DNA of 64,000 nt from Psoroptes ovis (lineage: Eukaryota; Arthropoda; Arachnida; Sarcoptiformes; Psoroptidae): the NCBI GenBank assembly GCA_002943765.1, contig PQWQ01000020.1:186001-250000 (forward strand), written 5' to 3'. Of this stretch, positions 37,001 through 49,320 are shown piece after piece (positions within the stretch are counted from its first letter, which is position 1; each line of letters opens with the position of its first letter). The notes under the pieces are model-generated. The model ran no database searches. It had not been told where the DNA came from and saw nothing but the letters and a program-made list of their open reading frames with translations. The translations under genes and the position numbers were made by a program.

Positions 37001-38992
37001 TTCATATGGTAATTTTATTTTCGGGTTGTGTTTAAAATTTGTGATGGCACTAAGAAAAATATAATCATCTTCTCTTATTTTGTCATTTTCATTTTCATCA
37101 TTATTATCACTGTCATCGTCATCGGTATTATTATCATTGTTATTTTCATCATCTTCATCATCATCATTATGCGAGTGTGGTATTTTCAATTGTAATAATG
37201 ATTCATTTGGATATAATGATTTCAATGAACTTAATGCAATCAATGCATCATCAAATTGTTGGTCAATTAACAGTTTGCGAAAATATTCCATACCATTTTT
37301 TAGATTATCTTGAGGTAGATCATCGGGAATAGCTGTAGATTTCATTTTTTCCTTTAATTTTTTTGAATTATTTTGCCAATATTCGATCAATGATTTTTCA
37401 ATACGTTCCCAATCATTTGCTAATTTTTCAATTTTACTCAAATCTTTTCTTGGTTTTTTCAATAATAATTCAACATATTCTTCACATTTTCGTTTAATAC
37501 TGTTATTATTATTGGTGGTTTGTTCATTATTATCATCATTATACGAATTATCAATTTGCTGTTTTTCTTGTTGTTCGAATAATATTTTAAGGGATTCAAC
37601 GACTTCATCCTTTGATTTTTGTATATGTTCCATTATTTTTATCATGTCTTTTTTATTCATAATGTTTGATGTATTTTCTTTCAATATTATCGTTAAAAAA
37701 TGGATAGCATTTTTACGAACAAAACAAGATTTATCATTAAGCCGGCCAATAATTAAATCAACCACATTAGATAATTGTTGTATTGGTATGGCATTGTTTT
37801 CAGCTAATTGACACCATAATTGTAATACTCGACTACGTGTATAACTAGTCACATCATGTATATGTTCTTCTAATTTTTCTAATAATTTATTCTTGATATG
37901 AACATCTCTGAATAAGAGTGGTGAACGAAATTTTTTCAGTATTATTGTTGCTATTATTTCTAATGTTGCATTGCGCAATAAATAAGAATCTTGTTCAAGA
38001 AAATCAAATAATTCTGATAAATGTTTGAACATTATATCGGTACATTTCTGTCCTAATTCGATTAGAAATGTTGAAATAGCTCTTGGAGCTGAATTATCTT
38101 TGGACAATATATTAATATCCATCGATTGTATTTGATCAATGATGTCATTTATAATGAATGAATGTGATAAACGTCGCACATTGTACGCCACTATATCCGA
38201 TAATATGCTTGAAGAAGTTTCTTTATTCTGTAATATTTCAATTATTTTCATACAAAAATTAACACCATGTTCATAACGATCTAATGTCAATGAAATCAGC
38301 TCACAAAGATTATTGAAATAAATTGATGAGCGTAAACGGTATGCCATACTATTTTCAATAATCAAGTATATCCATTTCATTATGATATTTATAAAATTGG
38401 TCAAAAAATGTGCCGTTTCAAAGATACGATCTAAACGCAATGATAATAATTGTAATAATGATGATATCGAATGTTGTTTGGAATCTTGATATAATTTTAT
38501 CGATAAATTTGATGCATTTTTTTTCTTTTTACGATTTTGTACTGTTTGTCCTTCCATTTCAGCTTCATTAGTACATTCATTTTTTTCATATAATTCACTC
38601 AACATGATGAATGCATAGACGATCATCTGTAATTTATTTTGATATGAACGACGATTATTAAGATCATAATTTTCATTTAAAAATTGATCCAATTGTTTGT
38701 ACAAGGTTGGCAGTGAACGGAATAGAATTTGCCACGATTTTTGACATGTTTCTTGATCGATATCTTTGAAATATTTTATCGTAAAATAGAAATAATCGAA
38801 TTTTTCCAGTATAAAATCAGTGCCATATCTTTTGTTGAATTGTTCACATTCACTTATTCTTGATGTTAATTCAGCTGGATTATTTATTAATCGACCATTG
38901 ACTGTGTAGAAATTTGTGAAATTTTCAACATCTTCAAGTTCTTCTAGTCGATCTGGTATACGAAATACGAAACGATGATGGTCATCTTCCAT
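34082..38992 (-). CDS. NCAPD2: Condensin complex subunit 1 (CAP-D2)
   Basis: HEAT-repeat regulatory subunit of condensin I, needed for mitotic chromosome compaction. Exons 38992-35506, 35443-34807, 34736-34397 and 34336-34082 join in phase to 1572 aa. Family features: an N-terminal region starting FVFRIPDRLEELED, HEAT repeats such as RSRVLQLWCQLAENNAIP and SCFVRKNAIHFLTIILKENT, and the Cnd1 domain (YDGNCYSICLRRASCLTLSK, SNAIISFGDLLVRFPNELE, NVKNNALIVLTRLILADMIK, GQNGIDENKFHEMIKFL, WRDLSYCLSQLQY). The acidic/basic tail includes a nuclear-localisation-like RKSKRINRR. It is longer than human NCAPD2 (about 1400 aa), partly through an Asn/Asp insert near residues 600-640. Head-to-head with RAB5IF. 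Confidence 0.94.
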
Positions 38993-39296
38993 TTTTTTTA
39001 TATCATTGATTTATATGTTTCATTAATTAATTCATCAATAAACAAAGAATATAATTCTCTCATTAATCAAAATAATCACTGAAAACAATTCGAATTTTTT
39101 TTTTGCAACGGTTTTTTTTCAGCGCTTTTTTTTGGGTTCGCAAAACTATTTAGACCCAAGTAGAATCATGAACGTGTATGTAGCCGATAGCATGATGATT
39201 TTTTATTATGCGTGTGCAAAAAGAAAAAAAAATTGATAAAATCAATTCAATATTTAATCATATTTAATTATAAAAATTGATTTTAATAATGTAAAA
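38993..39296. promoter_or_regulatory. Shared bidirectional promoter region, NCAPD2/RAB5IF
   Basis: The two start codons are 304 bp apart on opposite strands, so one short region must drive both. It contains poly-T tracts and a 6-bp-armed hairpin (TTGGGT..ACCCAA) at about 39132-39160. No TATA box is evident, as is common for housekeeping promoters. Confidence 0.5.
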
Positions 39297-39802
39297 ATGG
39301 GAAAAAATTCTAATACATTAAATAATAATTCAAATTATTACAATAATAATAACCATAAACAGTCGATTTGGAAACGTATGTTTACAATATCAACTCATTG
39401 GGATGATAAGGTAAGTTGTTCACTGTTTTAAATGTTTATACCTCCTTTAAATTGATTTTTTCATTATTTAGGATGAATTTTTAGACATAATATATTGGGG
39501 CAGACAAATTGTATCGATCATAATCGGCATAATTTGGGGCCTATTCGGTTTGACCGGTTCATTTGGATTATTGAGCTATATGGCCACCAGTTCAGCTATT
39601 GTTTATTTTTATTCAAGTAAATATTTTTGAATTTCAATTTAAAAAATTAATATTTTTTAAATTTTCCATCAATAATTTTCCCATAGTCAACATAAATGAC
39701 GATTCTGAAGATGCATTGACAGCTGTCAAAGAAGGTTTCATGACATCGTTATCAGCATTTTTAGTCACATGGATTCTTATTTATACGTATCTATATTTTT
39801 AA
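39297..39802 (+). CDS. RAB5IF: RAB5-interacting factor (OPTI, GEL complex subunit)
   Basis: Small ER membrane protein of the EMC6/RAB5IF fold that pairs with TMCO1/GET-like components in the multipass translocon. Exons 39297-39410, 39472-39616 and 39687-39802 join in phase to 124 aa. The motif WDDKDEFLDIIYWGRQIVSI aligns with W(E)DKDEFLDVIYWFRQI of human RAB5IF. Three hydrophobic segments follow: IIIGIIWGLFGLTGSFGLL, a middle segment ending in YFYS, and VTWILIYTYLYF after the conserved AVKEGFMTSLSAF. It converges with cyclin L, 165 bp away. Confidence 0.92.
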
Positions 39803-39967
39803 TTTGAGATACGAATATATATATTTGCATTCCCAATTCAAAATCATCATTATAAATGTATTTACACATGTAATCTTTTATTTTAAAATAATTTTGAAAA
39901 AAAAGTTTTGATCAATGTGATTATTATGGGGTGGTCATTTACAATTTTTTTTTTTGTTGAAAAATTT

Positions 39968-42900
39968 TCAATATTTTTCACCATATGAATTATGATGATA
40001 ACGTGATGATGATGATGATGATTGTGATTCATCTGTTGGACTATAATCTCGTTTCTTTTCACGATATTCATAACGTCTATGATTACTATGATGATAACGA
40101 TTATAACTTGAAGAATTTTTCATTTCATCATCATAGTAGTATTTCAATTCATAATCATTCGATGAACGATTCTTCGATGATGACACACGATTCATATCTT
40201 TACGACGATTATCATAATAATAATGATGATGACGATTTGTTACTTTGGACGATGATGATGATGATGACGAAACATACGATTGATCATATGGGGACTGATC
40301 ATTTGGTGATCTTGAACGTGAACGAGATCTGATATTGCTCCTGTAATGATAATGGTTACGATCTCTAGTGTCTCGCTCACGTCTATATGAATTAGTATCG
40401 ACAATTTTTGATGATATATATGAACGAGGTATTTGTGGAGAGCGATTATCACGCTTTGGATAAATGTCTTTTTTCAATCTTAAATGATCATCTGGGCAAT
40501 TATCATCATAATCGTTATATTCTTTATAATTATTAGAGGTGATGGAATGTCCATCCTTTTTTGTACGATAAGTTTTATAAATTTGTTGATCATCTGATGA
40601 ATTATGATAACGTTCTTCTTCATGTTGATCTTCCAATAATCGTTTCATTGATGATTTCTCTTTTTCGTTCGATTTCAGCGGTGATTTTTGTAATTTTAAT
40701 GATGATGAACTATTTGTACTATGATCACTTTTATCATCTTGTTTTTCAATCTCAGAATTATTTGGTAAATTGTTTACATCTTTTTCTTCACTAATCACTT
40801 TATCATTGCTTGCTTTGTTATCGGAATTATTTTTATTCAAAATAATAACTGATGGAGAATTTGAACGTGAATCGATTGTTTGTGGCGAATTTATGGCGAC
40901 ATCGTTCACTGACAACTGATTATTACGCTGTGCCAATAGTACACGTGCTTTCAATTTTTCTTCATCCAATTTTTGCTTGGCTTTTTCAACTATTGCTTCC
41001 AGCTCTTCTTGATCCAATGGTTTTCTTGTGTATAACATCAGTATTGATTTACAAATATCTTCAATATTCTCCGATGTTACATTAAACAACTCATACCATA
41101 ATGGTCGTGTTGGTAATGGTACCTGAATAAGTGATTAATCAATTGTATGAATGAATAGTGTAAACACACAAATATAAATAAACATCTTACTCTTAAAACT
41201 CTAGAACTCAAATGTATACAAGCACAAGCTATCGTTTCAGGTGGATAACGGACAAACACGTTTGTTTGCAGGCTATCATTCATATAACTCCTGTGAAATA
41301 GAAATAATAAGGGGAAAAAACAATTTTAAATTTTTCAATCAATTCACACAACAATTCAAAAATTATCATCCATTCATATGAATCGAAAATGATGATGATG
41401 ATGATCATGTGAATGATAATAATAATTCAATTCACACACAATTCAAATGTCAGCAAAATTCCTAATAAAAAATAATCAATTTTAATTATTTGAAAAAAAA
41501 AGATTATAATTCAACAAATTCTATGGTCAATTTAATTTCATTATCAATGTTCTACTTACAACTTTGCTGACCAATCGAATGCATATACAATCATCATCGT
41601 TTTTCGATATGTTTGTACTGCTCTGTACTCTTTTGTATAAATATACATTTTCATTTCTTGAAATGTATGCAATTTGTATATGATTTTTTTGATTGAGAAT
41701 GAAAAAAATAATATTTGGCATTAATTAATATTATTTTTTACAAAAATAATTAATAAATAAATAAATTGAAAATATTAATAATGATAATTTAAATTTATTA
41801 TATTTTCATGGTAATATTTCATTTTTTTGTTATGAATAAATACTAACCCGCCATTAATTTCAAAAATTTGAATTTTTCAAAAACAAAATAAATAATTTAC
41901 ATAATCAGAAATAAATACTGATCATCTCTCATCAATTATTCATTCAAATGAATGAATAATTATTGAATCAACACGTTGAGCCCGGCGTCGGTCCCCAGGG
42001 ACCGACAGTTCAACTTTGAGCAGTACAAAAAATTTTGGCTTCGGGCTCAACTTGTTAAGAAAGCTACTTATTATTATTATTATCAACAAAAAACATCATT
42101 CATCATCATTTCCGAAGAAATATAGATAATCATTTTGGCTCAATAGAACTGGATAAAAAAAAACAAATTCGAATAACTTACCATGCAGTTTGTATCAATT
42201 GTGAATTATGTTCATTTTTCAATATTTGTGCAACAGCAACAATAAATTTATGTGGATGTTTAACATGTACACAAAATCCTAATTCTTTCAATATTCTTCT
42301 TTCAGATTTGATTATTTGATTTTTAAGATGAATATAATTTTCATCCAATAATATTGGTGTTATTGGCCTGTTTGAAATGTAGAAAGGGTTTAAAATTATT
42401 AGCTAAACATTAAATCTTCGAATGCATTTTAAGGATTTGCATTATGAAGTAGTTATTGAAAGCTATTTTAATTTAGCAGCATTTAATATAAAAAAAAGCT
42501 TCAATCGGAATTATTGAAACTTTTTAAAGCCATATATACTGCTATATTTATTTGAATGTAATGTCAATGATTCAACTTACTGTTTTAAACGAATTTGTTT
42601 CATATTATGAAATACATTTATAATATCACGTATTCGACGTGGTGCTTCTTCAACTTTCGATGCCAATACAACACATGCCATGGCTGTTATTTCCATTGAT
42701 TGTCTTACAAATGATTTATTGTAATAAAATCGTTGAAATAAAACTTGTCCAGTAGCCATTGCAACCTAAAAAACGGAAAATATGTTTCACATCCACTGAA
42801 TAAACAGAAAAATATTAAAATACCTGTGGTAATCGCAATAAAATGCCTGAAATTTGTATCAATTTACAGCCAGTTATACGTAAATCATTTTCAATTAATG

Positions 42901-43240
42901 GATCTAAATTATCCGCTTTCGATGGTGTATTTTCAATCATTTCAGCAGGTAAAATTGGATTTTCCAATAGAATAACAACACGACCATATTTAAGTCGATT
43001 ATTATTATTGGCATTATTCGACATTGATGGTTGCCCTTGTTGTTGATTATTAATTGGTTTCTTATCATTTTCATTATTACAATTATTATTACTGGTTATC
43101 GCATCATCATCAATAATCATTTGATTTGAGTTTTTTTCTTCGCCATTTTTTTCTTGTGTTAGCGCCAATTCATTATTACAGCTATTTTCACCATTTTTTC
43201 GTATAATCACAGATGAAATTGATGAATTTCGATTTTCCAT
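39968..43240 (-). CDS. CCNL1: Cyclin L, splicing-associated RS cyclin
   Basis: Regulatory partner of CDK11 (and CDK12/13) in nuclear speckles, linking transcription and pre-mRNA splicing. Exons 43240-42824, 42765-42581, 42367-42182, 41290-41191 and 41122-39968 join in phase to 680 aa. Cyclin box: RITGCKLIQISGILLRLPQV, ATGQVLFQRFYYNKSFVRQS, ACVVLASKVEEAPRRIRDII, then the second fold with RYPPETIACACIHLSSRVLR and PLWYELFNVT. The C-terminal third is Arg/Ser-, His- and Tyr-rich with an RSRSRSRSP run, as in cyclin L RS domains. Invertebrates usually have one gene covering L1 and L2, so the L1 label is nominal. The third intron (891 bp) is unusually long and carries a GC-rich foldback element. Confidence 0.93.
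41969..42058. repeat. GC-rich foldback element inside a cyclin L intron
   Basis: Ends are inverted repeats of about 16 bp: the left reads CAACACGTTGAGCCCG, the right reverse-complemented reads TTAACAAGTTGAGCCCG. Just inside the left end is a near-perfect hairpin with 9-bp arms (GTCGGTCCC/GGGACCGAC, 41987-42006). The base composition stands out sharply from the AT-rich intron. A TTAA at the right border and GC-rich short ends suggest a piggyBac-type non-autonomous element; that class assignment is inference. Confidence 0.6.
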
Positions 43241-45611
43241 CAAAATCGATTTTGTGTAAAAATAAAATCTTCAGCAAATTATAAGACAAAATCAACAAAG
43301 TTTATGGCGAAATAAAATGGACTTGATATGAAATTTTGGTTTATTTGAGCGCTCACATAAACAAAAAACAAAACAATGAAAAAAAACACGCATTTCTCTG
43401 AAAACTCTACCGCCATCTGTTGAATTATTTTGGAATCATGATTTTTAAATTTCAATCCTTTCACCAACAAACCTCTATTCAAAGCCTTTTCATCAATCAT
43501 AACGATGCAAACGATTCAAGTCAGTCTATTTCTTACGAGTAATGTACATCAACGCTTTCTTTTTTACTTTGAATCGTAATTTTCATTGTCAAAGACGTTC
43601 GAAAAACTCATAGAAAACTCATTAAAAAGCTTCTTGTCACAACAGTATATAAACTACAGCCCATTAAACTTGATATCCTTGAAATATAAACCCAATAATA
43701 AATTAAATTCTTAGAAATTAAAGATTTAAACATCTGGTTTTTCAATTCAAATTCATTTCAATTCAATTCAGTACCAATCTAATGAAATTTTGGCGCTTTT
43801 AAATGACCAAAAAACATTTGAAATAATACCGATTTGACATTGTTCTGTCATAAATTTTCTAAGCATCTTCAAACATGTTTGAATTGAAATTTCTTGAAAA
43901 ATTTTCAGCTTAATTATTTAATAATTACTTTTAGGGTAATTTGAAAAAACAACAAAGCGAAGGTTTTAGCAAACAAATAAACGTACACAACTGTCACCCC
44001 CTCCTCATTTTATTTTATTTTTTTTTTATGTTCACTTTGAATAATTGTATGCTTCCTCTCTCTCTCTCCTTTCCTCTTTTCGCATTATTATTCACTTATC
44101 ACAATTGAACATGATTTTTTACAGTGCATTTTTCCACTACCTCTTAGCTGCAATGCCCGTGACATTCACATTATCAATTTTTGCCTCGTATTGAGTTTAC
44201 CCCGAGTATGACTCGGGCATTTCTGATATGTAAACACAGTGGTAGTGGCAGGTTTGAAGCAATTGGCAAAAAAATTCGATGAACAGTAATGCGCACAATC
44301 AGTAATTTGAAAAAAAAACAAAACATGCGCATGAGCAGTGATTATAGTAATTCGATTCTATTATTGCATTCTATTGTTCCCCCCTCCCCGTCGTATACAC
44401 ACATACATATACGTAAGTACGCGTAGCTATATGAATACTTTTACTCATTTCAATATCACATTATGAATCGACCATATTAAATGGACCACACCATCACCGC
44501 CACCACCACCACCACCATCACCATCCATTAACCATTTATCATTGCGAAAAACAAGAAATAGCCGCCGATTATTCGTTGCGTGCACCGATATCCATCCACC
44601 GATGATCCCCCATGACAACGCGCTACCATCCAGCCAACCATCCTTCTATTCAATGCAACAATAACAAACAATGGATAATTCAAACTAAAACAACATTATC
44701 ATAATCATCAAATATTAATTCAAACGAAAATCACCCAAAGGGAATTGAAATCTTTGTGTGTTCGTGTGTGTATTGTGTTTGAATACTTTCACGATTTACG
44801 CATGTTTGAAGCTAAAGTTTTTCTTCAATTCTTTTTTTGTTTTATTTTAAGGTTCTATTTTTCGCAATATAACAAATTTGCTGGTGGTGGAATTTCAATC
44901 ATATATATGATCAGCGATTTACTTTACAGTGAAATGTGAACAATTGTCCATAGTGTATTTGTTTGTTGCTGGAAAAAATGACGAATTAAGGCGATAAATG
45001 CATTGAAGAATTGATAGATAAAGTCAAACATATATCTCCCAACAAAGTATTATTATTCCGAAGAAAATGCCCCCGAATATGATGATGATTATTATCAATT
45101 GAAATTTTAGTTTGTTTGTTGTGTTTATGTGTTGTGGAATATGATAATGTTTTGAGTGTTTGAGTGTTGGTTTTTTGAGATTTTTTCCTCAATTTTTCAA
45201 ATGATATTTCCATAAATGATAAATGTAAATATAGATTGATATTTTCATTGATGAATGATGTAAATTTTTCAGGGTATTTTACTATTAATTTGAATTAATT
45301 TTCAAAATAATTTTAATCCAAATATTTTCTCTTTCATATTTTATAGTGAAATATCATTTGAATCAATCTCTAATCGGAATTAATATTGAATGACTTCCCA
45401 CAATGGTCTACCTCAATTGTGAATACAAATAGAATTCATTATTTGAAAATTTTATGCAACTAAATCAGGAATTTATTGCCTCATCATATGTTCATCATCA
45501 ATTATTATTATATTTTTCCCATTAAAAAACGTGTACATTTCATATATTTCATTAATTCATCATTAAAATTCATTAACAAAATTGTAAAAGCTCAAACAAC
45601 CAAACGTCTCG
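43241..45611. other. Gene-free interval between cyclin L and the five-finger gene
   Basis: About 2.4 kb containing both divergent promoters. It holds an AGATGGCG motif in reverse orientation at 43411-43418, a pyrimidine (TC)n tract at 44057-44080, and a palindromic segment at 44156-44221. ATGCGCATG lies at 44325-44333, and a CCACCACCACC-rich patch at about 44487-44520. No convincing coding sequence. Confidence 0.55.
44201..44217. repeat. Perfect hairpin CCCGAGT-ATG-ACTCGGG
   Basis: Seven-bp perfect arms around a three-base loop. It lies within a longer segment (about 44156-44221) whose ends are AATGCCCG and CGGGCATT. It resembles the GC-rich termini of short foldback transposons. No second copy was found in the window. 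Confidence 0.5.
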
Positions 45612-46047
45612 ATGTTACCTTACCGTTATCATAATTTCGGTAATTTACCATTGAATATTCTTGAAGGTTTCTATCATTCTTTTGGATTTTTTTCTCATTT
45701 TAAATGTATTAAAACGTAAATATTAATTAATTATTTTTCTTTGTTTTTAAAAGGATTAGATGCTACAAGACAACCAAATATCAACGATTTCATCAATTCA
45801 CAAACAACTGAACAAATAAATCACAATCAATTACATAATTCATCAAATAACCTAGCTACAGCTGCAAAGACATCGACAATTCATCGTAATTTGATTGATA
45901 AAACTAAATTTAAAATTGATGAAATGGCCGCCAATTTAACACCGGCATTATTGTCACCATCATCGATACAGCAATTTTCTCAGCAGCAATCACAGCTACA
46001 AAATTCACATCAAGCATCAAGTTCAGTTATTCAACAGCAATTGGTTC

Positions 46048-46079
<32 letters not shown>

Positions 46080-48070
46080 AGCAGTTCAAATAGTCGATCT
46101 AGAGTTAAAAATCGTAACAATGCAAACAACAATAATAATAATAATCATGCAAATTTATCAGGTTTAAATGGTATTGTCAGCAATGCTAACTCGGTACAAC
46201 CAGCTCAACATAATATTTTCGGTACATCAGTTGCATTTCCTGGCAATCCATTGCAATCGGTATCGGCTGGACAAAATCTACAAAATCAAAATTTTCATAA
46301 TCAACATCAAACAGCTAATAATCGAATTAATCAAATTCAACAACAACAACAACAGCATTCATCACCGACTGGACAACAACAGCAAACTGTATTATTACCA
46401 TTGGAAATAAATCCAGCGCAAACAGCAGCCAGAAATATGGTATCGAATAATAATAACAATGGAAACAACAACAATAATGCAAATAGTTCAAGTCCTGGTA
46501 ATAATTTTATTGCATCGACAAGTGCAGCAACGGCTGCAGTCGCTGCTGCTGTTGCTGTTGCGCATCCACAATACACCCAATATATAACATCATGGCCATG
46601 TCCAGCTTGTAAAATTGCATTCCGATCGGCAAATGAGCTACAAACTCATCTAAGGTAAATACGTTGATTCATTCATTTGATCAATATTGGTGTCCATATT
46701 TCTAACTGTTTCCTATTTTTTTGGCTTTTTTTCATTTTTGCTCTAATTTTGTTATGATCACATATTCAAAAACATAAATTCAGTTATCATTTTGTGCCGT
46801 CCCAAAAACAACCATTACAGAATCAGAATACAGAATTGCTAGTTAGTTCTAATAACATCACCAATAATAACAGTAATAATAATAGTAATAATGATAATAA
46901 CAATTCATACAATAATAATAATAGCAATAATAATAAAACATTTACGAAAGATCAAGATCAAAGGTTCGTTTTGTTTTTTGATTTTATTTTTGGTTGTTTT
47001 TCATTGTTTATTTTGTTTTTTTTTCTTGATTTATCCTTTTATTACTAATTCATTAGTCATATTTCTAGATTTTGGTCTCATAAACTCTATGAATTAATTG
47101 TTTTTTTTTTTGTATCGTTTAAAACAGTATTCACATGAAAAAAGATAAATCTGTACCATGTAATGAATGTGGAAAACTGTTCGCCAATGCTGAAAGAGTT
47201 CGTGTACATGTAAGAGTTGCACATGGTACAAAAACTTGTTCTTGTGCTATTTGTGGTTGTGGATTTTCATACCGTTGCAAATTATTGAATCATATGCGAA
47301 CACATACAGGTTTGTGTTTCGATTGATAATCACATTCAATGATTTAATTTTTTAAAAATCTTGTTTAGGTGATAAACCATTCACTTGTGAAACATGTGGC
47401 CGATCATTTTCACAAAAGAATCATTTGAAACGTCATCATATGATTCATACTGGTATGATTTTCCATTCGTATTTTAAATGAAATTCATTGATTTAATTAT
47501 GACATTTTTGCAGGAGAGAGACCATTTCCATGCGAAATTTGTGGACGTGCTTTTTATCGTAAAGATAAATTGAGTATGATCGAATCATTCAATTATTTAT
47601 CCATGATAATAATTGTTTTTATTCTTCTAACAGCTCGCCATCTTCGTGTTCATACTAATCCGAGTCCTGGACGTGGTCGTAATGCAAAAATGCAAGCAAC
47701 AGTGGCAGCCAATGCAGCAGCAGCTGCTGCTGCTGCATCAAATCCTTCATTGAAACTACCGATGACAACACAATCTTTGACTTCATTGCCTGCATCTGCT
47801 ATTCAATTGTTGCCTGTCTCAATGACACAATTGAAAACATCAGCCAATAATAATTCGATTGGTGGTAGTCACGTCACGTGGACTCAATTACAACAATCAT
47901 CATCAAATAATAACAACAACAGTAACAATAATACTAATAATAATAATCGTCAACAACAAAATAATCAAGATAATAATAATAGCATTAAAAATGAAGATGG
48001 ATCATCAATGCAACAACAACAACAACAACAGCCATCCAATTTAATGGTATTAAACAATAAAAACAATTAA
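45612..48070 (+). CDS. Five-finger C2H2 zinc-finger protein
   Basis: Seven exons, 45612-45666, 45754-46654, 46784-46963, 47128-47309, 47369-47452, 47514-47573 and 47634-48070, join in phase to 632 aa. The short first exon (start MLPYRYHNFGNL) was inferred because it supplies an ATG, a G|GT donor and the right phase. Residues about 90-270 are Gln, Asn and Ala repeats. Five fingers follow: CPACKIAFRSANELQTHLR, CNECGKLFANAERVRVHVRV, CAICGCGFSYRCKLLNHMRT, CETCGRSFSQKNHLKRHHMI and CEICGRAFYRKDKLTRHLRV; the last three have TG(D/E)(K/R)PF linkers. An Ala-rich segment and an Asn/Gln-rich tail close the protein. It is presumably a nuclear DNA-binding regulator. No specific orthologue is recognised. 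Confidence 0.85.
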
Positions 48071-49320
48071 TGCATAACATGAAATAATTCATTAATTTTT
48101 CAAATCTCTTCAAAAGATGAAACAAGAACCGATTTAAATTATTGATTTGGCTCCGATTAAAAAAGATTCGATTTTCGATTATATAATTCATGATAATCAA
48201 TTATTATTATTAATATTATTATTACTATTACTACTATAATTCAATTATCATCATTGATTTAGTGCCATTTGATTTGTATTAAACATTTTCATCATCATCA
48301 TCATCAAGATATTAATCATATTATGATCATCACCATTAATGAAACAACTCAGTGGATTAACAAACAAAAAAAAAACTTGAAAACTTGACAAATTTTAAAC
48401 TTTTCAAATTTACTTACGACAAAATTTTTCTTTATTCAAATTCATTATTCAAATTGAAATCAAGAAACTTATTAACCATTTTTTTGTGTTCTCTTATCTC
48501 ATACACTCAAACAAACACACATCTGCTGCATCAATCAATCTAAACAAATTCAAAAAAAAAAATGAATCAATTAATGAAACTTATTAAGCCTCAAAGATTG
48601 TTGCGGCAAACATACAAAATTATTATTAGTTTTTAGCATTGTTTTAAAACACAAAAATATTTTCAAATATTGATCTCGTGTGTTCATCATCATCATCTAT
48701 GATTACTATGATTATTTCAATATATATTCACCACTTTTATTCTTATTCTCATCATTTTTTATTCAATATTATGATGATTCAAAGATAATTCAACAAAGAT
48801 AAACAATTTTTTAGCATCATCATTACAATTAATCATATAATTATCAATATTAATATTATTATTATAATCCTTATTGTCAATTATATGGAATGTAATCAAA
48901 TTTCAATATATTCGAATGAAACTTATTATTATTATTATTATAATCTCAGAAATGAATTACCTTACTCTAATATATTCATACACACACACACACACATATA
49001 TATAAACACTGAAAAATGATTATGGATTGTAATGTAACCATCATCAATCAACTCACACAAAAGTGCAGTTACAACACCCATTATCATTAATCTTTTATTT
49101 TACACAATTCAAATTTTCATTTTTGTTAATTTTCTATTTGTTTTTTACATTGTTTATTGTTTTTATTTTGTCACATTTTTTCTTCGAAAAAATATTTGAT
49201 TATTTACACACATTTAAACCAACGAAAACAAATGAAATGACACAAAATATATTATATAAGATTGTATTGAGAATTTTTCAGGTTTTTTCAATTGATTTTG
49301 ATTGATTTTTTTTCTTATTT
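48071..49320. other. Intergenic between convergent genes
   Basis: About 1.25 kb between the five-finger gene and METTL18, rich in ATT/ATC repeats, with a CA/TA microsatellite at about 48977-49003. It probably holds a long 3' UTR; nothing coding. Confidence 0.5.

Noticed and set aside
39121..39165. GGGTTCGCAAAACTATTTAGACCC as a tRNA T-arm
   Set aside because: Contains a GGTTCG string but no cloverleaf partner arms; better described as a small hairpin in a divergent promoter.
39985..40332. 115-codon plus-strand open frame opposite the cyclin L RS domain
   Set aside because: Antisense reading of His/Tyr/Asp-rich repeats; cyclin L is clearly on the other strand.
41527..41721. 64-codon minus-strand open frame in the long cyclin L intron
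   Set aside because: No domain, no fitting splice sites; the canonical exons 3 and 4 join in phase without it.
44461..44530. ATGGACCACACCATCACC frame as first exon of the five-finger gene
   Set aside because: No donor in phase with the 45754 acceptor; the 45612 ATG gives a short exon with correct phase.
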